A DNA stretch of 64,000 nt, taken from an uncultured Acidobacteriaceae bacterium. GTDB taxonomy: Bacteria > Acidobacteriota > Terriglobia > Terriglobales > Acidobacteriaceae. Under the pieces are notes generated by a model. The model was not told the DNA's origin, made no database searches, and worked only from the letters and a program-made list of their open reading frames with translations. Numbering within the stretch: the stretch's first letter is position 1; each line of letters opens with the position of its first letter. This document shows, piece after piece, positions 1 through 8,501 of the stretch. The DNA is taken from assembly GCA_937879855.1 (NCBI GenBank), contig CALFMO010000008.1, positions 62,001 to 126,000 on the forward strand, in the 5' to 3' direction. The position numbers were made by a program, and so were the translations under genes.

Positions 1-2
1 GA

Positions 3-1529
3 CGGCTGATGCAGTGCGACGCGGTGGGCTTCAACTTGCCAGATCCGGAAACCGGCGAGTTGAAGCTCCTGGCTCTGGATTTTCCGGGGGCGAAGGGATT
101 CTTGCGAGAAGAGACGGTGCGATCGCCGAACTCGCTTGCTGCCATGGCATTCAGCACTGGCGAGCCTACGACATTCAGTATTGGGCACGATGTTTACACG
201 GAAGAGTCGTACGAAAGGGAAGGTTTGCAGTCTGCCTGTTGGCTGCCGTTGATTAGCCGTACTCGAGTGCTGGGCGTCTTAGGACTGTCTCGACTGGAAG
301 ATATTCCCTTCTCTCAAGATGATGTCTCCTTCCTGATGCAGATTGCGAGTCAGGTCGCGATTGCGGTGGAAAATGCGCTGTCGTTTCGCCAGATATCCGA
401 GCTCACGAACAAACTCGCACAAGAAAAGCTCTATCTTGAGGACGAGATTCGTACGGAAGCTAATTTCGAGGACATCGTCGGCAAGAGTCAAGCGCTACAC
501 CGCGTTTTGAAACTTGTTGAGACAGTCGCTCCCACAGACTCTACCGTGCTGATCTTTGGAGAAACAGGTACAGGTAAGGAATTGATCGCTCGTGCCATTC
601 ATAACTTGAGCTCGCGCAATTCAAACACCTTCGTGAAACTAAACTGCGCAGCCCTCCCTGCCGGACTATTGGAGAGCGAACTATTTGGCCACGAAAAAGG
701 TGCATTCACGGGCGCCATCGCCCAGCGCGTTGGACGCCTGGAGCTCGCACACCACGGCACCCTGTTTTTGGACGAGGTCGGGGAGATTCCACTTGAGCTC
801 CAACCGAAGCTCCTTCGTGTCCTCCAGGAGCAGGAGTTTGAGCGGTTGGGAGGCACACGAACTATTCGTACGGATGTGCGTTTGATTGCCGCAACCAATC
901 GTGACCTGGCTGCAATGGTTCAAGATCAGAAGTTTCGCGCTGATCTATTCTTTCGTTTAAACGTATTCCCAGTCGAGCTTCCCCCTTTGCGCGAGCGCGC
1001 TGAGGATATTCCGCTCCTGGTCCGGCATTTCGCTGAGGAATTCTCCCGCCGTATGGGCAGGAGAGTTGAAGCCATATCTTCGCAGACGATGAACGCACTG
1101 CGCGAGTATCAATGGCCGGGTAATATTCGTGAACTACAGAACGTCATCGAACGATCCGTCATCCTTACATCGGGCCCAAGCCTAAACGTGCCTGTTGCGG
1201 AACTGCACCCTCGCGCGATGTCCACGCCAGCCAACGAGGTCGCACCGGCGAAATCGACAAGGCGCATCCCCGTGCGGAGCATTGTTGCGGAAGTCGATCG
1301 TAATGAGATCATCCGTGCCCTCGAAGACGCCGGCGGCCGGGTTGGCGGAGCAAGCGGGGCTGCCGCCCGTCTCGGACTCAAGCGGACTACGTTCATCACT
1401 CGGATGAATAAGCTTGGCATCAATCCGCGCTCGATGTCGGAACTAAAAATGGACAGCCCCGACACCTCCGACAGTGCCGACATCTCGATACTGCAAGACT
1501 TGCCACCTGACTTAACTCCCTCAGAATAA
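3..1529 (+). CDS. Sigma54-dependent activator with GAF domain (5' partial)
   Basis: This is an enhancer-binding activator of sigma54 RNA polymerase, FhlA-like in layout. The frame is open to the window edge, so the N-terminus is probably missing; the first ATG is at 9. Counting from that ATG, a GAF sensor domain fills about residues 1-125, followed by a coiled linker. The AAA+ domain has Walker A GETGTGKE (184-191), the sigma54-contacting GAFTGA loop (231-236) and Walker B LFLDEVGEIP. A C-terminal Fis-type HTH carries the GLKRTTF motif. No receiver domain is visible, so the input is probably a small ligand or redox signal read by GAF. It is a third, more distant relative of the activators at 4904-5968 and 36747-37781. 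A sigma54-type promoter lies 35 bp downstream of its stop. Confidence 0.93.
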   Translation, partial: RLMQCDAVGFNLPDPETGELKLLALDFPGAKGFLREETVRSPNSLAAMAFSTGEPTTFSIGHDVYTEESYEREGLQSACWLPLISRTRVLGVLGLSRLEDIPFSQDDVSFLMQIASQVAIAVENALSFRQISELTNKLAQEKLYLEDEIRTEANFEDIVGKSQALHRVLKLVETVAPTDSTVLIFGETGTGKELIARAIHNLSSRNSNTFVKLNCAALPAGLLESELFGHEKGAFTGAIAQRVGRLELAHHGTLFLDEVGEIPLELQPKLLRVLQEQEFERLGGTRTIRTDVRLIAATNRDLAAMVQDQKFRADLFFRLNVFPVELPPLRERAEDIPLLVRHFAEEFSRRMGRRVEAISSQTMNALREYQWPGNIRELQNVIERSVILTSGPSLNVPVAELHPRAMSTPANEVAPAKSTRRIPVRSIVAEVDRNEIIRALEDAGGRVGGASGAAARLGLKRTTFITRMNKLGINPRSMSELKMDSPDTSDSADISILQDLPPDLTPSE

Positions 1530-1563
1530 GGCTGTTGCCCGTGACTCACATCTCCTCCCCGAT

Positions 1564-1580
1564 TTGGCATCTTTGTTGCC
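1564..1580 (+). promoter_or_regulatory. Predicted sigma54 (-24/-12) promoter
   Basis: TTGGCAT-N5-TTGCC matches YTGGCAC-N5-TTGCW at 10 of 12 positions, with the invariant GG-N10-GC spacing. Transcription would start near 1591, about 117 nt before the small secreted protein gene at 1708. The call is by eye. Confidence 0.55.
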
Positions 1581-1707
1581 TTATCCGAAGTATGAAAAAG
1601 AAGGCCTCAGTGCTGACGCGCAACATAGCCGACCCTGGACTGCAAGATTCACGACGGTCCCAGGAGGGCGGTGACAACGCACAGCACGAGAACGAAAGGA
1701 GAAGAAT

Positions 1708-1884
1708 ATGAAAAAGCTTTTTGCTCTGGTTAGCCTAGCTCTCTGCCTGTCAGCGTCATCGTTCGGAGCTGACGTTGTGGGTCATTCCACTAAGGTCGCT
1801 GGCAAGGATACGTATAAAGTGGCGAAGGCATCCGCTAAGGAGACCGGCAAGGCCACAATAGCAGTCGTTAAGTTTCTTTTTTAA
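1708..1884 (+). CDS. Small secreted Lys/Ala-rich protein (58 aa)
   Basis: The 58-aa product starts MKKLFALVSLALCLSASSFGA, a clear Sec signal peptide cleaved after about residue 21. A short mature part follows, rich in Lys, Ala, Val and Thr, containing GHSTKVAGKDTYK and ending VVKFLF. A strong ribosome-binding site (AAAGGAG) sits 7-8 nt before the ATG. Its stop overlaps an upstream in-frame ATG (1884) of the next gene, and the two probably form one operon behind the sigma54-type promoter at 1564. Function is unknown. Similar tiny exported proteins are common in Acidobacteria to my knowledge, but I cannot name the family. Confidence 0.75.
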   Translation: MKKLFALVSLALCLSASSFGADVVGHSTKVAGKDTYKVAKASAKETGKATIAVVKFLF

Positions 1885-1925
1885 TGTCAACCAGAAATAC
1901 AACATTTTTCAAGGAGATGAATCAT

Positions 1926-2405
1926 ATGAAAATCAATAAGGGCTACATTGCTGTGGGTTTGATCATTGCTTTTGCTCTCTTCTTCGAACTCGGTGCGCAT
2001 GCTGATGAGTCCGACGAAGCCACAACTATGAGCTTCAGCCAGCCAATCCAAATCCCCGGAAAGGTACTACCCGCTGGAACCTACTTGTTCGAACTGGCCA
2101 ATCATGGTGACGAACCTAATATTGTTCAGGTTTTCAGTTCGGATCGCACGGTTCTATACGGCACCTTTCTGACGAATTCGACTCAGCGGCAGGAACCCGC
2201 CGGTGATACAACCGTCACGTTGGCCGAGCCCGAATCCGAAGCGACGCCTGTCCTAGTGAAGTGGTTCTATCCGGGGCGCGAAATCGGGAACGAATTCGTG
2301 TATTCCAAGAAGACAGAGATGGAGTTAGCACGAGACCGGCAGAAGACCATCGTGGTCAGTCAAGAGCCAACGTCCAACTCCGACATCACCAGAGCTGGCA
2401 ATTGA
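1926..2405 (+). CDS. Secreted hypothetical protein with LPAGTY motif
   Basis: I place the start at 1926, because AAGGAG lies nine bases before this ATG; in-frame ATGs at 1884 and 1917 are less well placed. The 159-aa product has a signal peptide (MKINKGYIAVGLIIAFALFF...AHA) and a compact beta-rich exported domain. Recognisable pieces are VLPAGTYLFEL, IVQVFSSDRTVLYGTFLT and VKWFYPGREIGNEFVYSKK. This pattern (exported, LPAG(T/N)Y, later WFYPG and FVYP) recurs in Acidobacteria as an uncharacterised family. The 121-aa protein at 16134-16499 has a related opening (LKPGNYKLEW). It is probably co-transcribed with the 58-aa protein just upstream. Function is not known. Confidence 0.8.
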   Translation: MKINKGYIAVGLIIAFALFFELGAHADESDEATTMSFSQPIQIPGKVLPAGTYLFELANHGDEPNIVQVFSSDRTVLYGTFLTNSTQRQEPAGDTTVTLAEPESEATPVLVKWFYPGREIGNEFVYSKKTEMELARDRQKTIVVSQEPTSNSDITRAGN

Positions 2406-2711
2406 GCCTATGGCCTGGCATTCGCTCGCTCAGCGGGATTCCGATGCAAGGCGAGTGAATGTCAGGCAAACTATCAGCAGCTTCTAACCAGGGGACGGCG
2501 GATTGTCATGTCGGTAAAACCGGCTGGAGTTACGAAGGGAAGGCTGAGTACTGGGTCAGTTTGAAACTGACCCAGTACCGAAGGCTGCGCTGGAAGCGAC
2601 CAATGGACCGCTCCATTGTAAAATCGGATGGCAAACACCTGACGGCAGTTGACAACTCACAGCGTGGACATGGCTTGAGCTTTATCCTTCCACGACACCT
2701 GAGGCGCACGA
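2406..2711. other. Intergenic region with a perfect palindrome
   Basis: About 300 bp between the secreted-protein gene and the FixJ-type regulator. A 96-codon frame (2459-2749) runs through it but reads like random sequence and overlaps the regulator. The only clear structure is the 31-bp palindrome at 2548-2578. Confidence 0.5.
2548..2578. repeat. 31-bp perfect palindrome
   Basis: GTACTGGGTCAGTTT, then a single G, then the exact reverse complement AAACTGACCCAGTAC. The 15-bp arms have no loop to speak of and no T-tract, so this is not a normal terminator. It could be an operator, or the end or scar of a mobile or repeated palindromic element. Confidence 0.85.
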
Positions 2712-3368
2712 ATGAAGCCAGCCGCTGCTTCCACAGTGTTCGTCATTGACGACGATCCCTTGGTGCGTTCCGCTATTCAAGGCATGCTGAAGTCCGTTGG
2801 GCTGCATTCTGCGGCCTTCGAGACGCCGCAAGAATTCCTGCGCAGTAAGCGGCCGGACGAGCCAAGTTGTCTTATTTTGGACGTGAGACTTCCTGGCGCC
2901 AACGGTCTCGAATTTCAGCATGAGTTGGCAAATGCGGGCATCCGGATTCCGATTATCTTCATCACCGGATATGGAGATATTCCCATGTCCGTCAAGGCGA
3001 TGAAATCCGGTGCGGTGGAGTTCCTGACGAAACCCTTTCGCGACCAGGACCTGCTGGATGCGATCCACCAGGCGTTGGAGCGCGATCGAATAATGCGCCA
3101 ACATGAGAGCGAGCTGGCAGAGTTGCGAAGGCGCTATCAGTCTCTGACCGCACGCGAGCGCGAGGTTATGAGCCTGGTGGTTTCAGGCATGCTGAATAAG
3201 CAGGTTGCGTTTGAGCTGGGAACCAGTGAAATCACCGTAAAGATCCAACGCGGCCAAGTGATGCGGAAGATGCAGGCGGAATCACTGGCGGATTTGGTGA
3301 GGATGGCAGCGAAGCTTGAGCTTCCGCCCAAGAGTACCGCTGGGCCATCCGGAACTGGTCACGAATGA
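2712..3368 (+). CDS. FixJ/NarL-type response regulator
   Basis: This 218-aa regulator has an N-terminal receiver domain and a C-terminal LuxR-type HTH. The receiver has the acidic pocket DDD (13-15), phospho-acceptor Asp57 in LILDVRLPG, Thr/Ser at FITGYG and Lys107 in TKPF. The HTH region begins at about residue 145 (LTAREREVMSLVVSGMLNKQ) and includes EITVKIQRGQVMRKM. Its stop overlaps the ATG of the histidine kinase at 3365 by four bases (ATGA), so the two are almost certainly translationally coupled partners. Target promoters are not known. Confidence 0.93.
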   Translation: MKPAAASTVFVIDDDPLVRSAIQGMLKSVGLHSAAFETPQEFLRSKRPDEPSCLILDVRLPGANGLEFQHELANAGIRIPIIFITGYGDIPMSVKAMKSGAVEFLTKPFRDQDLLDAIHQALERDRIMRQHESELAELRRRYQSLTAREREVMSLVVSGMLNKQVAFELGTSEITVKIQRGQVMRKMQAESLADLVRMAAKLELPPKSTAGPSGTGHE

Positions 3369-4429
3369 AACTGCCTTCCAAACTGCAATACTATGGGCTG
3401 GCTGTAATTTCCTGCGCTGTGGCGTTGCCGGTGGCATGGCCTATCGATGCACCTGCGTCGTGTTTCATTCTCGCTGTCATGGTGAGTAGTCTTTTCGGAG
3501 GGTTGGGGCCGGGCCTTCTAGCCGTCACTCTTTCGGCTATCGCGTACGAACACTTCTTTCTGTGGAGAATAGCTTCTCCAGCCCACGAACCGGCTGCCCT
3601 TTTGCGATTTACCGCCTTCCTGGTAGTGACTTTGCTGGTCACCGGGTTAATGGAAACGAAAAGGCGCGCCGAGCATTCCCGCAGCCGCGCCGAGGAGGCT
3701 CTTCGTCAGGCAAATTCGGATCTCGCGCGCGTAAGCCGTGCCACCACCATGGGAGAGCTTACTGCCTCCCTGGCGCACGAAGTGAACCAACCTATTGCCG
3801 CGGCGGTCACAGACGCCAATACCAGCCTGCGATGGCTCATGCGCGACCCGCCTGATCTGGAAGAGGCTCGCGAAGCTGCGTCGAGAACAATCAAAGATGC
3901 AACACGTGCAGCGGAGATCATCAGCCGTGTCCGCCAGCTCTTTAAGAAAGGAACTCCGCAGCGAGAGTTAGTGGATGTAAACGAAATCATTCGCGAGATG
4001 GTGGTCCTGCTGCGTAGTGAAACTAACCGGTACTCTATATCGGTCCGAACCAACTTGATGGCTAACCCTGCTCACGTCATGGGGGATCGATTGCAATTGC
4101 AGCAGGTGTTGATGAATCTCATCGTTAACAGTATTGATGCGATGAGGAATGTGAATGGGACGCGTGAGCTCACCGTCAGCTCGCAGCCCGGAGAGAACGA
4201 CGACGTTGTGGTCTCGATCAGCGATACTGGAGTAGGAATCCCGCCGCAGCAAGCGGATCAGATCTTTAATGCATTTTTCACCACCAAGCCTTATGGAACC
4301 GGTATGGGACTGCGGATCAGCCGCTCCATCGCGGAAGCACATGGCGGCCGCCTATGGGTTGCGATGAACTCTGCCCGCGGCGCAACCTTTCACCTCAGTC
4401 TTCCCGCTAAAGGCGACGGTCAGGGCTGA
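3365..4429 (+). CDS. Membrane-bound sensor histidine kinase
   Basis: This 354-aa kinase starts with three to four membrane helices (about 10-95) resembling the DUF4118/KdpD membrane module, a short coiled coil, and a HisKA dimerisation helix with His138 in SLAHEVNQP. The HATPase domain shows the N box (NLIVNSIDAM), G1 (SDTGVGIPP), F box (FNAFFTTK) and G2 (GTGMGLRISRSI). There is no periplasmic sensor domain, so the signal is read in the membrane or cytoplasm. The catalytic core is strikingly similar to the C-terminus of the propeller kinase at 42044-45403. It is coupled to the FixJ-type regulator upstream. A stand-alone receiver and a sigma54 activator follow. Confidence 0.93.
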   Translation: MKLPSKLQYYGLAVISCAVALPVAWPIDAPASCFILAVMVSSLFGGLGPGLLAVTLSAIAYEHFFLWRIASPAHEPAALLRFTAFLVVTLLVTGLMETKRRAEHSRSRAEEALRQANSDLARVSRATTMGELTASLAHEVNQPIAAAVTDANTSLRWLMRDPPDLEEAREAASRTIKDATRAAEIISRVRQLFKKGTPQRELVDVNEIIREMVVLLRSETNRYSISVRTNLMANPAHVMGDRLQLQQVLMNLIVNSIDAMRNVNGTRELTVSSQPGENDDVVVSISDTGVGIPPQQADQIFNAFFTTKPYGTGMGLRISRSIAEAHGGRLWVAMNSARGATFHLSLPAKGDGQG

Positions 4430-4475
4430 GACTCATGAGTACTTAGGCCAGCGTTTCGGCTGAGATTGGAGACCT

Positions 4476-4493
4476 CATACCAACGTATGATTG
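4476..4493 (+). promoter_or_regulatory. Palindromic operator-like site shared with 38226-38243
   Basis: CATACCAACGTATGATTG contains the inverted repeat CATAC-N4-GTATG. The identical 18 bases lie in the same orientation before the paralogous receiver gene on the other strand (38226-38243). The palindrome ends 37 nt before the ATG at 4527; in the paralog the gap is 36 nt. It is probably an operator of a regulator shared by both cassettes. Confidence 0.7.
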
Positions 4494-4526
4494 CCCCGAG
4501 GGCTGAGGAGCGCTACTTTTTCGACT

Positions 4527-4904
4527 ATGGCTAATAAGGCGGGGGCAAAGAAGGTCGCGATTGTCGATGACGATGAGTTGATGCGCAATGCGTTGCAGGG
4601 CATGCTGAAATCCGTCGGACTCCAGTCACAGGCGTTTGCCTCAGCGGAAGAATTTCTGAAGTCCGGCCAGCAGCACGAGACTGCGTGCCTGATCGCGGAT
4701 ATCCGCATGCCGGGAATGTCAGGGCTGGAACTGCAGGCCCAACTGAACGCCGAACATTGCAGGATTCCGACCATCTTCATTACGGCGCACGGCGACACAA
4801 AAATGCGAATGCAGGCGCTACGAGCGGGGGCGGTGGAGTTCCTGGCGAAACCGTTTGACGACGACGTACTGCTTGAGAGTGTTCGAGCAGCGCTAGAAGC
4901 CTGA
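4527..4904 (+). CDS. Stand-alone receiver-domain response regulator
   Basis: The 125-aa protein is a single receiver domain with no output domain. It has the acidic pocket DDD (14-16), phospho-acceptor Asp58 in LIADIRMPG, Thr in FITAHGD and Lys108 in AKPF. The frame opens at 4491, but the ATG at 4527 gives exactly the length and N-terminus of its near-identical paralog at 37816-38193 (both begin MAN). Its TGA overlaps the ATG of the sigma54 activator (TGATG), so the pair is translationally coupled. It probably passes phosphate-dependent control to that activator, which lacks a receiver of its own. Confidence 0.92.
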   Translation: MANKAGAKKVAIVDDDELMRNALQGMLKSVGLQSQAFASAEEFLKSGQQHETACLIADIRMPGMSGLELQAQLNAEHCRIPTIFITAHGDTKMRMQALRAGAVEFLAKPFDDDVLLESVRAALEA

Positions 4905-5968
4905 TGGCTAGCGCATCTAGGTCAGGGTTCTCCATGGGGGCTATCCAAAGATTCGGCAGCAGTGATCCGGCGCCGTATGAGCGTAGATTCGAGCAGGTCA
5001 TAGGAAATAGTCCGGCTCTGGAATCGGTCCTCGAACAGGTCGAACGGGTCGCGCCCACGGATTCCACCGTTCTTATCCAGGGAGAAACAGGCACCGGAAA
5101 GGAACTGATCGCCCACGCGATTCATAACCTGAGTTCGCGGTGCGGACGCCCCTTCGTGAGGCTGAACTGCGCCGCCATTCCGCTGGATTTGTTAGAGAGT
5201 GAACTATTTGGCCATGAGAAGGGCGCGTTCACTGGCGCCATCGCGCAAAAAGTTGGCCGTTTCGAACTGGCCGATAAAGGCACGCTCTTTCTTGATGAAG
5301 TAGGGGATATTCCTCCGGCGTTGCAGCCGAAGTTGCTGCGCGTTTTGCAAGAGCAGGAGTTCGAGCGCCTGGGCAGCACTCGCACTCACCAGGTCGATGT
5401 TCGGCTGGTGGCCGCCACCAATCGCAATCTGATGGAGATGGCGAACCGGGGTGAATTTCGCAGCGATCTCTACTACCGTCTGAACGTATTTCCGATTCTG
5501 TTGCCTCCTTTGCGCGAACGCCGTGAAGACATTCCAGCGCTCGTGGCCCACTTTGTCGAGATTTATAACCGCCGGATGAGTCGCGAGATCGAGCACATTC
5601 CTCCGACAACAATGTCGGCGCTGACTTCGTACGAGTGGCCCGGGAACATTCGAGAACTGCAAAACCTGATCGAACGGGCGGTGATCCTTTCCGATAAAGG
5701 TGTGCTTCCCAATCCGTTGCCGGCGGCGGGATTCTCTCCTGTCACTAAATCTTCGGCAGCAACCACTCTAAAGGATTCCGAACGTAAGCTGATTCTTCAG
5801 ACGCTTGAATCAGTCGGTTGGGTGATCGGAGGCCCGAAAGGCGCAGCCACCAAACTTGGATTGAAGCGCACTACGCTGATCCATAAGATGCAGAAGCTGG
5901 GGATTTCCCGATCCAGTCACCAAAGCTCCTCACCTGCGATGGAGCCAGGAGAGCAGCGATCGGCTTGA
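4904..5968 (+). CDS. Sigma54 activator lacking a receiver domain
   Basis: This 354-aa enhancer-binding protein has a short (about 30 aa) N-terminus, then a full AAA+ domain: Walker A GETGTGKE (60-67), the GAFTGA loop (107-112), Walker B LFLDEVGDIP, and arginine-finger region FRSDLYYRLNVFP. A Fis-like HTH follows (GAATKLGLKRTTLIHKMQKLG). NtrC-type proteins normally carry an N-terminal receiver; here that domain is the separate gene overlapping the start codon by one base. The core is nearly identical to the activator at 36747-37781. It probably drives the -24/-12 promoters found in this window. Confidence 0.94.
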   Translation: MASASRSGFSMGAIQRFGSSDPAPYERRFEQVIGNSPALESVLEQVERVAPTDSTVLIQGETGTGKELIAHAIHNLSSRCGRPFVRLNCAAIPLDLLESELFGHEKGAFTGAIAQKVGRFELADKGTLFLDEVGDIPPALQPKLLRVLQEQEFERLGSTRTHQVDVRLVAATNRNLMEMANRGEFRSDLYYRLNVFPILLPPLRERREDIPALVAHFVEIYNRRMSREIEHIPPTTMSALTSYEWPGNIRELQNLIERAVILSDKGVLPNPLPAAGFSPVTKSSAATTLKDSERKLILQTLESVGWVIGGPKGAATKLGLKRTTLIHKMQKLGISRSSHQSSSPAMEPGEQRSA

Positions 5969-6102
5969 GACACGATATAGTCAGGTCTTACGTCGCTTTC
6001 AGCGTGTGCGACAGGCAAATCTCACATGTGTTCCGCGTGCTGGCTGAATGTCCGACGGAGCCAACCACTAGACCTAAAGACACACCGCAAGGCTCATCAA
6101 CG

Positions 6103-7017
6103 CTAATAAGGATAGGTCTGGTCGGCATGTTTAGAGACCCTCTCGGTATCGTTCGGCGACTGCCCTACCCCGTCGGGCGACGCAACTAGGATCGGACTTC
6201 TGCCCGGCGTGTCGGAGGGCGAGAGCATTCGCAGCGTAATCGCGACCGCTGGAATCAAGTATGCGAACGTTACCCATACCCACATCAAGGCGCCTGCGCG
6301 CTCTTGGTCCGCGTAGGGGCTGAGACTGAACCGCAGGGGTGTGGAGAGGTAGAAGGGGTAGACAAGCCGGTCACAAAACACCAAAAACGCGGAAAGAACG
6401 TCACAAGGCAGGGTAGCAAGGAAGAGGTACAGAGCTATCGACCACCGACGCGACCTCGCCGCACTCAGGGGCGAGGGCATGACAGGCCACCAGAACAAGA
6501 GCCCTGCCACTAAAAACGACAGGTCCTCCAAAATGTGCATCCCCTGCGAACGCATGCCCCACTGAAACGCGACGGGAAGATGCCATCCGATTACGGCTGC
6601 TGTACCGGCCAGCCAACACAATGCAGGATAACGAACGCAGTCTTCGAGCCATCGCGCCGACAGACTGCCGACGGGAGGATACCTCTTGATGAACAATTTC
6701 GGAAAGCCGCACACCAGCGTAAAGACGGGCGCCCCCGCTAGAATGAGCGGAGCAGCGACGGTCATCAGCAGCAGGTGCTTCAACATATGAATCGTGAGTA
6801 ACTGATGATCGAGTGCGGAGAGTGGAGATCCGACAACAATCCACACTAAGACAAGGCCACATAGGAAGGCCGCCAGCCGCCAGACGGCGATCAGGTTTGG
6901 GAAGGCACTTCGAACAGCGAGCCAACCGCGCAGATAAACCCCGGCTGTGACCACCAGTGCCGGTGTGATCCCGAGAAGAAATAGCCGCCACAGAATCTGG
7001 GCATGGGGCTCGGACAT
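6103..7017 (-). CDS. ctaG: CtaG-type cytochrome oxidase assembly membrane protein
   Basis: The start is the ATG at 7017 (MSEPHAQILWRLFLLG), 8 bp after the cytochrome b stop; the open frame runs further upstream only as antisense-like sequence. The 304-aa product has about seven membrane helices and CtaG/caa3 assembly signatures, such as LTIHMLKHLLLMTVAAPLIL, GWHLPVAFQW and HILEDLSFLVAGLLFWWPV. Members of this family help insert copper into the CuB site of aa3/caa3 oxidases. It is the last gene of the bc-oxidase operon. Confidence 0.9.
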   Translation of the reverse strand: MSEPHAQILWRLFLLGITPALVVTAGVYLRGWLAVRSAFPNLIAVWRLAAFLCGLVLVWIVVGSPLSALDHQLLTIHMLKHLLLMTVAAPLILAGAPVFTLVCGFPKLFIKRYPPVGSLSARWLEDCVRYPALCWLAGTAAVIGWHLPVAFQWGMRSQGMHILEDLSFLVAGLLFWWPVMPSPLSAARSRRWSIALYLFLATLPCDVLSAFLVFCDRLVYPFYLSTPLRFSLSPYADQERAGALMWVWVTFAYLIPAVAITLRMLSPSDTPGRSPILVASPDGVGQSPNDTERVSKHADQTYPY

Positions 7018-7025
7018 AGCCAGGT

Positions 7026-8501
7026 CTACCGTGGCGGCACCTCGCTGCCGCCGCGCACCACGGCTTGAGAAGCATTGCGTGCCGGCCTCTGGCTGGCCGG
7101 GTGCAGAGTTTCCAGAAATGCCACCAGTGCGGTTGTCTCGGCGGGGCTGAGGTTTTTTCCATAGGCCGGCATGTTTCCTCCGCCCTGGATCACCTGGCGA
7201 ATCAGTTGATCCTCCGTAAGACGAAGAGCAACGGCGTCCAACGCCGGTCCGCGTTGTCCACCTTGGCCATCCAACGAATGACAGTTGTGACACTGCTTGG
7301 CTTGAAACACCAGCGCACCCTCGCGCTCCAAGGCCGTGCGTCCGTGTACATATTGCGGTGGAATGGGGTCGCTGCTCCATGCGTCCATGACGGGACTCCA
7401 GGGCGTGTGTTCCGCCAATTGAGTCAGAGTGCCGAGGGCTACGGCGATCATGAGTATGGCGAGCACAGCAATCGGCCTGCGCTTCCAGCTCTTTTCCCCT
7501 TCCACTGCGACAAATGGAAGCGCCAGCAGGACAAGGATTCCGATGGCAGGACCTATCAGGAGGATCGGCGTCTCGGCAGCCGGGGGCAGGAACGAGAGCA
7601 GCGCATACAACCACAGAAAGAAGAAGTCGGGATGTGGTGCGGTTTGAATGATCGTCGGGTCCGGTTGGCCGCCTGGACCAAACGGACCGAAATGGATCGC
7701 ACAAACAGCAATCGCGAGAAGAATAAAACCGGAGAAAAAAATGTCCTTCCACACCGCGTTCGGCACGAACGGCACACCCTGCTTATGCGTCAGTTCGTGA
7801 TATTCCTGCATGTAAGTGGATCGCCGAACCACGCGCCCAGGCATAGGCCACTCATTAATTCCTAGCTTGAGCACCATTAGCAGGTGCAGGCCGACAAATG
7901 CGATCAGCAGTCCTGGCACAACGAAGACGTGCAGCGCGAAGAATCGCGAGAGCGTTGCGCCAGCAATGATCGGTCCCCCGAGCATCAAATTGACAGCCCA
8001 GGGCCCGATTACCGGGACGCGGCTTGCAATGGATGCGCCGATGCCCAATCCCCAGTAAGCATCCTGATCGAATCGCAATACCTGACCTGTAAACGCCATT
8101 CCAAGGGTTACTAGTAGGAGAAAGACGCCGACGATCCAGGTGAGTTCTCTTGGAAACTTGTAGGCTCCGAAGAGGAAGACCTGCACCATATGGATCAGCA
8201 CAATCGCGACCATGAAGTTTGAGCCCCATCCGTGCAGCGCTCGTATGAACCAACCCAAAGCAACGCCATGGTTGAGAGTCTGCAGGCTGTTCCACGCCTC
8301 TCCCGCGGAGGGCACGTAGATCAGCGCAAGCAAAATGCCTGTCACGAGTTGCAGCATGAAGCATGTGAGGGCCGCGCTGCCGAAAACATAGAACCAGCTC
8401 GCAGTCTCGCGGGGAACTGGGTGCTCAGCCGTTTCGCGAATCGGCGTTTCAAGCTGCAAACGCAGATCGAACCAGTCACCCACTTTTTGAATCACGCGCA
8501 T
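7026..8501 (-). CDS. Cytochrome b fused to C-terminal cytochrome c
   Basis: This 491-aa quinol-oxidising subunit resembles cytochrome b6 plus subunit IV in one chain, with an added c-type heme domain. The two b-heme histidine pairs are His90/His104 and His191/His206. The usual Qo motif PEWY is replaced by PDFF (291-294), a variant of the PDW-type motif seen outside proteobacteria. After the eighth or so helix comes a cytochrome c domain with CHNCH (404-408) and a downstream Met in MPAYGKN. It overlaps the Rieske gene by 10 bp. It sits in the cytoplasmic membrane with the heme c domain outside, and probably hands electrons to the oxidase encoded in the same operon. Confidence 0.95.
   Translation of the reverse strand: MRVIQKVGDWFDLRLQLETPIRETAEHPVPRETASWFYVFGSAALTCFMLQLVTGILLALIYVPSAGEAWNSLQTLNHGVALGWFIRALHGWGSNFMVAIVLIHMVQVFLFGAYKFPRELTWIVGVFLLLVTLGMAFTGQVLRFDQDAYWGLGIGASIASRVPVIGPWAVNLMLGGPIIAGATLSRFFALHVFVVPGLLIAFVGLHLLMVLKLGINEWPMPGRVVRRSTYMQEYHELTHKQGVPFVPNAVWKDIFFSGFILLAIAVCAIHFGPFGPGGQPDPTIIQTAPHPDFFFLWLYALLSFLPPAAETPILLIGPAIGILVLLALPFVAVEGEKSWKRRPIAVLAILMIAVALGTLTQLAEHTPWSPVMDAWSSDPIPPQYVHGRTALEREGALVFQAKQCHNCHSLDGQGGQRGPALDAVALRLTEDQLIRQVIQGGGNMPAYGKNLSPAETTALVAFLETLHPASQRPARNASQAVVRGGSEVPPR

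Noticed and set aside
1592..1711. 39-codon frame starting at the predicted transcript start and overlapping the 58-aa gene by ATGA
   Set aside because: It has no ribosome-binding site and its composition looks random; only the position is suggestive.
2459..2749. 96-codon frame spanning the palindrome
   Set aside because: It overlaps the start of the FixJ-type regulator and its product looks random.
6103..7752. A 549-codon frame covering ctaG and part of the cytochrome b gene
   Set aside because: Only the last 304 codons resemble a protein (CtaG); the upstream part overlaps the well-supported cytochrome b gene in another frame.
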